25,917 bases of DNA from CAZKUN01 sp964555935 (GTDB lineage Bacteria; Armatimonadota; Zipacnadia; Zipacnadales; VGFC01), in the NCBI GenBank assembly GCA_964555935.1, contig CAZKUN010000122.1, forward strand, positions 1 to 25,917. Direction: 5' to 3'. Every line of letters starts with the position of its first letter. The stretch's first letter is position 1. Shown one piece after another: positions 7,672 through 14,470 of the stretch. The translations under genes and the position numbers were made by a program. The notes beneath the pieces are model-generated. The model was not told the origin of the DNA, made no database searches, and saw only the letters and a program-made list of their open reading frames with translations.

Positions 7672-9901
7672 CGGGCGTGGTGTTGACCACGTATTGGGGC
7701 GGACCGATCTCCTCGGCGCGCTCCGCGTAGACGGTGTCGGAGAAGAACTGCACGCCCTCGACCTCGCGCCATTTCACGTGGTGCATGATCCTGACGTTGT
7801 CGAACCCCAGCTTCGAGAGCATGAAGAGCATCTCGTCCTGAGTCAGCGCGCCGCCGACGCACTCGGCCTTGAGCTGCGGGTTGTGCCTGACGTGCTCGGG
7901 GATCTCCTCTCCCGCGACGATGTCAGAGATGACCATTCGTCCGCCTGGCCTCAGGGCCCGACCGATCTCGCTGAAGACTCGGAGCTTCTCTGGCGACAGA
8001 TTGATCACGCAGTTTGAGATGATGACGTCGACCGTGCCATCCTCAACCGGCAAGTCCTCGAGGAAGCCCTTCACGAACTCGACGTTCTCGTAGCCGAGAG
8101 TCTCGGCCACTTCGGGGATGGCTCCCCGCGAAACCTCCAGCATGTCCGGTGTCATGTCGACACCGACAACTCGACCCTCCGGGCCCACGAGTTTGGCGGC
8201 CGCAAAGCACTCGACCCCCACGCCTGACCCCAGGTCCACCAGCAGCTCGCCGGGCTGCACGTCGGCGGCGAAGACGGGGCTTCCGCACCCGTAGGTTCGC
8301 TCCATGAGGCTCTCGGGGATGTGCGCGAGGTCGGTTGCCGCGCCCTGCACCGGACAACATATCTCAGACTTCGGCCGCTTGGCAGCGTCGCCGTAGTAGT
8401 CCTGAACCAGCCGGCGCGAGTAGTTGACGACATCCTGGATCAGGACGCAGTTTGAGTGCGTGAAATCCACCTTGTGCGCGCCGCCGTTCTCGACTCCGGC
8501 GGTGATCGGGCAACCGAGCCCATCTCTACCCATGAGCGCGTACGTCACCGGGAGATCGTCTCGCACTCGCATGGCTGCCTTGCGCGCGGGGACGGTTTCG
8601 TCGATGGCGCTGAGCATCAGCTCTCGGTAGAGCGGCACGTAGGGATCTACCTGGTGGCCGCCGTTGAGCTGGCCAAAGAAGTACGCGTGTTCGGGATCGC
8701 CGCCGCCATGTAGGAATAGGAACGGATCCTCAGCGGGAGACGCCACGTCAATCGCGCTGCGTTTGCGATAGGCCTCAAAGGCGGGGGAGTCCAGCCAGGC
8801 GCGCTTGAGCCCAACCTCGGTGACGCTTTGGCCCTGATGCTCCGCGATCCCAACCAGCGCGGCCGACGGATAGGCGTGGCCGTCCGTGTAGACGGCCAGA
8901 CTGTCCCAGCACGCGTTGGTCAGATCGCGCTTCACGCCCGATTGGCCGTTGGCGATCGCGCGGAAGTTCTCGAAGTTGTCGAGCGTGATTCCGACCGGGC
9001 CGGCGATGTCCTTCAGAGCGAGAGCACGTTGGATGAGGTCCTCGAGCTTCGCGCGACGCTCCTTCGCGCCGCGTTCGCGCACGTGCTGCCACATGAGGTG
9101 CTGATGTCGCGCTCCAAGTTCCGGGAGCAACCTCACCAGCGCGGGGAGATCGTCAAGGTTCTCCTCAAGCACGACCGTCGCGACCGTCACATCATGCCCC
9201 GCGCCCGTCGCCGCCCGAATGCCCGCCGTCGCGCCCTCAAATGCCCCAGGCGAGCGCAGGCGGTCATTCAGCTCCGGCGTCGAGGCATCGAGGCTCACCT
9301 GGAAGTGCAGCCGCTCACGGTCCAGAGCCTCAACGTCGCCCAGGAAATCCTCGCTCAGCAGGCTACCGTTTGTCAGGACGACCACATGCGCCTCAGGCTT
9401 GTCGAGCATTGCCTCGAGCAGGCGGGGGAGATCCTCGCGCAGCAGCGGCTCGCCGCCGGTGATGAAGAATGTCTCAACGCCGAGCACCTGCGCCTCGCGG
9501 ATAATGGCCAGCAGCGCGTCCGTCGCCAAGCCCTCGCCGCCGCCCGGCCCGCATGAGACGAGACAGTGTCGGCAGGCGAAGTTGCACTCGTCGTTCACGT
9601 GCAGCCACAGCTCCCGAAGCTCCTTGGGGCGAACGTGGGCGGCGCGTCCTTGATACGCCTCAACCGGGCCTCCGTCCCACAGGCTGCGCGTCTCGCGGGC
9701 AAAGTGTCGGATGAGCGTCGCGGCATCATCCGGCTGCAAGTCGCTCGCCGAGGTGAGATCGACCGCGATGTCCGCCTCCGCGTCGCCTCCCTCAAGTCGG
9801 CGCAGAACCTCCGCGCCCACCGAGTTCACGGCGGCCCAGTCGGGGCGATCAGGGCGGATGGCCAGTTCAAAGCCAGTGCGGCTGTCGAAGACGAGCGGCA
9901 T
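7556..9901 (-). CDS. PqqD-like / radical SAM / ArsM-like methyltransferase fusion
   Basis: The ORF is 781 residues. Residues 1-75 resemble a PqqD-type domain (NSVGAEVLRRLEGG). Residues 96-330 form a radical SAM barrel with the cluster motif C106xxxC110xxC113, GGEP (149-152) and TNGS. A short Cys-poor stretch (C331, YTDGHAYPS) stands where a SPASM-like region would be. From about 495 it is an ArsM-type SAM methyltransferase: VQDYYG, the double cysteine C515-C516, DLGSGVG (556-562), SNCVINLSP (C631) and AECVGGAL (C681). These cysteines align with the arsenite-binding trio of ArsM enzymes. The tail has a CIVCG half zinc-ribbon (C755, C758), then 23 residues to a stop, the last 14 of which do not look like protein. 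The expected second half continues in the overlapping DUF5714 frame. SD is weak (GGTGA). Substrate unknown. Confidence 0.88.
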   Translation of the reverse strand: MPLVFDSRTGFELAIRPDRPDWAAVNSVGAEVLRRLEGGDAEADIAVDLTSASDLQPDDAATLIRHFARETRSLWDGGPVEAYQGRAAHVRPKELRELWLHVNDECNFACRHCLVSCGPGGGEGLATDALLAIIREAQVLGVETFFITGGEPLLREDLPRLLEAMLDKPEAHVVVLTNGSLLSEDFLGDVEALDRERLHFQVSLDASTPELNDRLRSPGAFEGATAGIRAATGAGHDVTVATVVLEENLDDLPALVRLLPELGARHQHLMWQHVRERGAKERRAKLEDLIQRALALKDIAGPVGITLDNFENFRAIANGQSGVKRDLTNACWDSLAVYTDGHAYPSAALVGIAEHQGQSVTEVGLKRAWLDSPAFEAYRKRSAIDVASPAEDPFLFLHGGGDPEHAYFFGQLNGGHQVDPYVPLYRELMLSAIDETVPARKAAMRVRDDLPVTYALMGRDGLGCPITAGVENGGAHKVDFTHSNCVLIQDVVNYSRRLVQDYYGDAAKRPKSEICCPVQGAATDLAHIPESLMERTYGCGSPVFAADVQPGELLVDLGSGVGVECFAAAKLVGPEGRVVGVDMTPDMLEVSRGAIPEVAETLGYENVEFVKGFLEDLPVEDGTVDVIISNCVINLSPEKLRVFSEIGRALRPGGRMVISDIVAGEEIPEHVRHNPQLKAECVGGALTQDEMLFMLSKLGFDNVRIMHHVKWREVEGVQFFSDTVYAERAEEIGPPQYVVNTTPDDAEPERHAEGCIVCGKALVYATELRDLRHRVADARGV
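7597..7603 (-). other. Frameshift junction between rSAM-methyltransferase and DUF5714 frames
   Basis: On the minus strand the codons read GTC TAC GCG ACC GAA, then a single C (position 7600), then TGC GAG ATC TGC. Skipping that base joins CIVCGKALVYATE to CEICGTELRT and restores a CxxC-CxxC pair. No homopolymer run lies at the site. It may be a sequencing or assembly error, a recent mutation, or, less likely, a recoding site. Confidence 0.7.
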
Positions 9902-9931
9902 GGGTGTAAGTCACCAATTCGGGTCTCTGGG

Positions 9932-9956
9932 ATCGTGTTGACGATACACTATACCA
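9932..9956 (-). promoter_or_regulatory. Extended -10 promoter with a palindrome over the expected transcription start
   Basis: On the minus strand TGGTATAGT (9948-9956) fits an extended -10 element (TGn plus TATAAT with one mismatch), about 47 bases before the rSAM-methyltransferase ATG. A palindrome, ATCGT-CAAC-ACGAT (9932-9945), follows at once and would cover the transcription start, a typical operator position. No good -35 is seen. Confidence 0.4.
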
Positions 9957-10007
9957 GAATGCTGGCGCGCGTGAGAAGAGTTCCGACGAAACTGTGGCCC
10001 GCGTGGC

Positions 10008-12011
10008 TTACGTCAGCGGAATCGACGGGCCGGGCCGTCCGGTGATGACCGAGATGACCACCCAGACTAGCGCGATGGAGTACTCGCCGAGGATGAGACC
10101 CAGGAAGAACGGGCGCGCTCGCCGGTACGCGCCGCGGCTGCCGTACCGCATCACCAGCGTCTTCAGCGTCCAGCCGATCAGGAACGCGAACCAGTACACG
10201 ATCCCTGGCCACGCAGCGCCGATGGCATAGCCAATTGGGTTGAATGGCCACCAGAGGAAGTGGGTGCGCATCGTGTACATGCCAAGCGTCGCGATAAGCC
10301 CCACCGCGAAGAAGATCGGCGCCCGGATGTCAAACTCCGCCGGCGCCGAGAGCCGCCCCGCGCTCTCCCGGATGTACAGAATGGGATTCGCGCCAAACAG
10401 CCAGCTATTCATCCCGATCCCGCCCCGGCTGTAGATCAGCCGGAGCTGCACGATCATCGCCGTGGCAATCGCTACTACCGTCGCGAGCGCGAACGCTCGC
10501 AGCATCGATTTCCGCTCCAGCTTCACCTCATCGCCCATCTTCAGCCCGTCCATAAAGATCGGCATCAGGCTCCGCGGATCCCGAAAGAACGTCCCGTCCA
10601 GCAAGTTCAGGATGCTCATGTTCGAGACGCCCAAACTCCGGCGCGTCGTGAACACCGCCAGCACGTCGATCGGCCGGAACAGCGGTTGAAGCATCAGCAG
10701 GCCCATCTCGCCGACGCACCGGCTAAGCACGAGCATCACGAACAGGATGAACGAAGCAAAGAGGGCCGCCGCCACGTACCACGTCATCCCCGCGAAGGTC
10801 GCCCACGTGACCAGGCCGACGAACGATAGCACCGCGCCCCAGAACGCTTGCGGATACGTTAGCATCTCCGTGCGCCCGAGAGGATCGCCCGTCGCGTCGA
10901 ACGCCGCCTTCTGCCTGCCCGCCATCGCCTGCCGGAAGATCGGCATCAGGTACGGCCGCGCCAGGTAGAGCAGGACACACGCCAGCGCCGCCGACGCGCC
11001 GACCGATTGGTATCCCACGAAGAGCTTCGCCGGATAGATCGGCATGCCATCCAGCCGCACGCCCAAGGCTGAGCCAATCGCCTCCTGGAAGCGCGAGAAC
11101 AGCAAGAAGAATGGAATCGAGAAGCACACGTCTCTCGGCAGCAGGAAACTCAGACCGATCACGCTGAACGCGATCGTGACGAACGTCGCCGTCAGGTCGA
11201 CCCACGGCTTCCCCGGCGGCAGAAACTGGTTCAGGTACCAGATGATCGGGATCTCGGGCACGAACGGGAAGTGCTGCTTCAGCCCGTTGATACTGTGTAT
11301 AACGGCCGGAATCGCGAAGCCCACCCACATCGTCCGGCTCGTAAAGAACCTCCGAGCAGTCGTCTCCCGCACCATCTCCAGCGGCAGTTGAACCAGCGGG
11401 AACGTGAGCTTCTCATTGTCCACCCACTGCCGCCTCAGCAGGCTGACCAGGCAGAGCATCAGCGCGAACAGAAGTATCGCGGCAATGCTCCACACCACCA
11501 GCGGCACGAGCCACGCGCCCCAGGGGATCGGCTCGAAGTCGACGCCCTCGTAGAACAGCCGGCTGACGGGTTGATTCTCTTCCCCCGACGGGTCCCACGG
11601 CACGAGCCAACTCGGGATATGGGGGTAGAAGGTATCAGCCCACTTGTTCTCGGGCGTCGCGTAGTAGTTCGATCCGATCAACTGGGGAAGAAGCTGGCCC
11701 ACAAACCCAAACGATGACACGATCGCCGCGATGCACATCATCGAGTAGATCGTGACGATCTCCCGCGGCTTCAGCTTCGTCCGTTTGGAGATGCTCCCTA
11801 GCAGCGCCCGCCCGATCAGCAGCACCAGCAGCGCGCCCATCGCGCCCGCCGGCATGTGTGTCGCGCCCAGAAGAATGGCGTAGATGCTCCCACCGCGGCT
11901 CACCACCAGCTCGCCATACGCCACCAAAACGCATACCCCGACAACAAGCACGGTGCCGAGGATAAGCGATCTAGCCGACGTCGGTTGTCGTCCGTCCGGG
12001 GTGTCGCTCAA
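10008..12011 (-). CDS. Polytopic membrane protein, DUF6785/DUF6784 type
   Basis: The protein has 667 residues and about thirteen hydrophobic segments. Family-like blocks include LKPREIVTIYSMMCIAA, YYATPENKWADTFYPHIPSW, RRQWVDNEKLTFPLVQLPLE, the loop MDGLKMGDEVKLERKS and the C-terminal FLWWPFNPIGYAIG with KTLVMRYG. The same blocks in the same order occur in the plus-strand gene at 14471-16402, so the two are paralogues. The family is common in Planctomycetota- and Armatimonadota-like genomes and has no assigned function. The MDGLK...R loop and two-part layout faintly recall OPT-type oligopeptide transporters, which is only a suggestion. The start is TTG at 12009-12011, with a short polar N-terminus before the first segment and no strong SD. 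It lies 80 bases downstream of the serine hydrolase-NamZ gene on the same strand. Confidence 0.85.
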   Translation of the reverse strand: MSDTPDGRQPTSARSLILGTVLVVGVCVLVAYGELVVSRGGSIYAILLGATHMPAGAMGALLVLLIGRALLGSISKRTKLKPREIVTIYSMMCIAAIVSSFGFVGQLLPQLIGSNYYATPENKWADTFYPHIPSWLVPWDPSGEENQPVSRLFYEGVDFEPIPWGAWLVPLVVWSIAAILLFALMLCLVSLLRRQWVDNEKLTFPLVQLPLEMVRETTARRFFTSRTMWVGFAIPAVIHSINGLKQHFPFVPEIPIIWYLNQFLPPGKPWVDLTATFVTIAFSVIGLSFLLPRDVCFSIPFFLLFSRFQEAIGSALGVRLDGMPIYPAKLFVGYQSVGASAALACVLLYLARPYLMPIFRQAMAGRQKAAFDATGDPLGRTEMLTYPQAFWGAVLSFVGLVTWATFAGMTWYVAAALFASFILFVMLVLSRCVGEMGLLMLQPLFRPIDVLAVFTTRRSLGVSNMSILNLLDGTFFRDPRSLMPIFMDGLKMGDEVKLERKSMLRAFALATVVAIATAMIVQLRLIYSRGGIGMNSWLFGANPILYIRESAGRLSAPAEFDIRAPIFFAVGLIATLGMYTMRTHFLWWPFNPIGYAIGAAWPGIVYWFAFLIGWTLKTLVMRYGSRGAYRRARPFFLGLILGEYSIALVWVVISVITGRPGPSIPLT

Positions 12012-12040
12012 TGCTCGCCCGCAATCTGCCGTCCGTGCCC

Positions 12041-12078
12041 GCGGGTCGCAGGGAAACTCAGCGAGTTTCCGGACCCGC
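12041..12078. repeat. Long two-part hairpin between the NamZ-fusion and DUF6785 genes
   Basis: The outer stem GCGGGTC/GACCCGC (12041-12047 with 12072-12078) encloses the inner stem GGAAACTC/GAGTTTCC (12052-12059 with 12063-12070), with a 3-base loop. It fills much of the 80-base gap. It may be a terminator without a T-run, an mRNA-processing hairpin, or a palindromic repeat. Confidence 0.5.
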
Positions 12079-12091
12079 GCCGTCGCCGTCT

Positions 12092-14287
12092 CTAGTCGTA
12101 CAGCAGATACTCCTGCCGCAACGCCCGAAACGCCTCCTCACCCTCTTCCCACTCGGCGCATATCTCCTCCGGCGGATCTTGATTCACGATCCCCTCGATC
12201 TGCCTGTCGGTCCCGAACAGATGCGCGCACCGCTCCACGTTGAATTCCTCACCCGCCAGCCGCCGGATGACCGATGCTATGGTGATGCTCGCCCGCACCG
12301 ATTGCATCGCGTTGCGGTTGGTGGTGAACACGTAGCACCCGCCGCATTTCTGGCCCTGGTGCTTGTGTGAATCGGGCACGAACTCAATCGGCACGAAGCG
12401 CATCCACGGGATGTTTTCCGCGTTCAGTTCCGCCGCCAGCCGTTCCCCGTTCAGGTAGGCCGCCCCGAAGACCTCAAACGGCGTGTCCGTCCCTCTCCCG
12501 ACCGAGATATTCGCCGCCTCGATCGGGCAAATCGCTGGGTACAGCGTCGCCTGATTCAGGTTCCGCATGTTCGGCGAGGGATCGATCCACGGCAGCCCCG
12601 TCTCGTCGAACCAGCGCTCCCGCTTCCAGCCCTTGCACTCGATCACGGTGAGATCGGACCCGATGTCATACTCCTTGTTGCTGAAGAGCGCCAGCTCGCC
12701 CGAGGTCATCCCGTGGCGCGTCGGCATCCGGTGATACGCCGCCAGGTTTCGGAATGGCGGATCAAGCGTCGGTCCCTCCACGTCCACGCCATTGATGGGA
12801 TTCGGCCGGTCAAGCACCACCATGCTCAGGCCCCGCTTCGCCGCCTCCTCCATGCAGTACGTCATCGTCGTCGTGTACGTGTAGAACCTCACGCCGACGT
12901 CGGCGATGTCGAAGATCAGCGCATCAATACCCTTGAGATTCTCGTCACTCGGACGCTGGGTCGTCGAGTACAGGCTATGCACCGGCAGGCCCGTCGCCTC
13001 GTCGACGCTGGATGGCACCTTCATCAACTCATCGTACTCGCCCCGCAACCCGTGCTCGGGGGAGAATAGCACCTTCAGCTCCACTCCCGCATCGCCGAGC
13101 ACGTCGATGGCGTGGCGCCGGTCGTAGGTGATCGCCGTGTGGTTGCAGATCAGCCCGACCCTCAGGCCCTTCAGGTCGCCGATGCCCTCGCGGTCGAGGC
13201 GGTCGAGGCCCGTGATGACCGGAGCGTCCGGCTTCGGCAGCGCGATGTGAGGCGGCGGCTTGGCGTATGCCGCGCCGACGATGTTCGCGATCCCTCTCCG
13301 CGCGTGCATCGCCACGCCCTCGCGCGTCGGGTGAACGCGATTTGTGAGGATCACCACGTACGTCTGACTCGCCGCGTCGATCCAGATCGATGTCCCCGTG
13401 TAGCCGCTGTGCCCGACGCCTCCGGTGGGGAAGAGGTCGCCCCTCACCTGCGGCGTGTAGCCGCTGTCGATGTCCCAGCCGAGGCCCCGCGCGTCGCCCG
13501 GGTGCAAGCCGTGCGGCCGGATCATCCGCCGCACTGTGACGGGCGCGAGAACCCGCGTCCCGTTCAGCTCCCCCTCGTTCAGCACCATCTGACAGAATCC
13601 CGCCACGTCGTCCGCCGTGCCAAACAGGCCCGCGTTCCCGCCGATGCCCTCCATCGCGCGCGCGTTCTCGTCATGCACGACGCCCACGAGCACTCCCTCG
13701 GGCAGTTCCTCCGTCGCGGCGATCCGTTCCCGTAGCGATTCGGGCGGGTTGAACATCGTCTCCATCAGTCCCAGCGGCTCGTAGATATGTTCCGCGCAAT
13801 ACGCGTCCAGCCGCTGCCCGCTCGCCACGCCCACGATCTGCCTCAGCAGCATGTAGCCCAGGCACGAGTACGCGAAGTGCGAGCCCGGTGGCGTCTGCAG
13901 CGGAAGCTCGCAGAGCGCCGCGATGATGCCCTCCGTGTCCAGCCCTTCCGCCAGGTAGTTGTGGTACGGCTGCAGCCCCGACGAATGCGCCAGCAAATGC
14001 CGGATAGTCACGGCATCCCGCCCGTCCGCTACAAACTCCGGCAGATACCTCGAGACGGGATCTTGGAGGGAGATCTTCCCGTTCTCGACGAGCTGCATCA
14101 CCGCCACAGCCGTCGCCATCGGCTTTGTCACCGAGGCGAGATCGAAGATCGTGTCATCCTCAATCTGCCGCCTCTCGGGCACCACCATCCGATGCCCCGC
14201 CGCCCGCGAATACACCGTCTGGCCCGCGTGCCCAACCCGCACCACAATGCCCGGGAAATCGCCCCGCTCCAGGCACTCATCAATCAC
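12092..14287 (-). CDS. Serine hydrolase (beta-lactamase fold) fused to NamZ/DUF1343 exo-N-acetylmuramidase
   Basis: The protein has 731 residues and two catalytic domains. Residues 1-345 are a penicillin-binding-protein-like serine hydrolase: SVTK (S52, K55), a YSC triad (Y140, C142) where YxN is usual, and HSG (293-295). Residues about 357-731 are a NamZ/DUF1343 domain with VGLICNHTA, the active-site segment FSPEHGLRG (E411), the VGVRFYTYTTTM block and LDRPNPING. NamZ enzymes remove terminal N-acetylmuramic acid from peptidoglycan fragments, and the hydrolase half may cut the peptide or ester side. GTG at 14287 is the first standard start, but the frame stays open upstream and in-phase codons (LSYLKTAAIDA) look like the true beginning of the domain. 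A rarer start such as CTG at 14318-14320, with GAGAGAG before it, is possible. No signal peptide is visible with either start. Confidence 0.88.
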   Translation of the reverse strand: MIDECLERGDFPGIVVRVGHAGQTVYSRAAGHRMVVPERRQIEDDTIFDLASVTKPMATAVAVMQLVENGKISLQDPVSRYLPEFVADGRDAVTIRHLLAHSSGLQPYHNYLAEGLDTEGIIAALCELPLQTPPGSHFAYSCLGYMLLRQIVGVASGQRLDAYCAEHIYEPLGLMETMFNPPESLRERIAATEELPEGVLVGVVHDENARAMEGIGGNAGLFGTADDVAGFCQMVLNEGELNGTRVLAPVTVRRMIRPHGLHPGDARGLGWDIDSGYTPQVRGDLFPTGGVGHSGYTGTSIWIDAASQTYVVILTNRVHPTREGVAMHARRGIANIVGAAYAKPPPHIALPKPDAPVITGLDRLDREGIGDLKGLRVGLICNHTAITYDRRHAIDVLGDAGVELKVLFSPEHGLRGEYDELMKVPSSVDEATGLPVHSLYSTTQRPSDENLKGIDALIFDIADVGVRFYTYTTTMTYCMEEAAKRGLSMVVLDRPNPINGVDVEGPTLDPPFRNLAAYHRMPTRHGMTSGELALFSNKEYDIGSDLTVIECKGWKRERWFDETGLPWIDPSPNMRNLNQATLYPAICPIEAANISVGRGTDTPFEVFGAAYLNGERLAAELNAENIPWMRFVPIEFVPDSHKHQGQKCGGCYVFTTNRNAMQSVRASITIASVIRRLAGEEFNVERCAHLFGTDRQIEGIVNQDPPEEICAEWEEGEEAFRALRQEYLLYD

Positions 14288-14375
14288 TGCGTCAATTGCC
14301 GCCGTCTTGAGATAGCTCAGGTCTCTCTCACCAGAAGGGCAGAATACTCGCTCGCGCGAATGATGCTCCTCGTAG

Positions 14376-14406
14376 CCGTCGTAGGACAGGCGTCTCGCCT
14401 GTCACC
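14376..14406. repeat. Palindromic intergenic element, copy 2
   Basis: Bases 14376-14403 are identical over 28 bases to 23085-23112. The core is a perfect hairpin, GACAGGCG-TCT-CGCCTGTC (14385-14403). On the plus strand it translates as VVGQASRLSP, a phrase that recurs as a spurious peptide in Planctomycetota-, Lentisphaerota- and Verrucomicrobiota-like genomes. It lies in the gap between divergent genes. Confidence 0.85.
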
Positions 14407-14410
14407 GTAG

Positions 14411-14430
14411 GTCGGATCTCCAGATCCGAC
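14411..14430. repeat. Second palindrome in the divergent intergenic region
   Basis: A perfect inverted repeat: GTCGGATCT (14411-14419) and AGATCCGAC (14422-14430) around a 2-base spacer, seven bases after the preceding element. It could be an operator for the divergent genes or a separate palindromic repeat family. Confidence 0.6.
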
Positions 14431-14470
14431 GTCGTCCGCTGTCCCGAATCTGAACTCGCACCCATCACCC

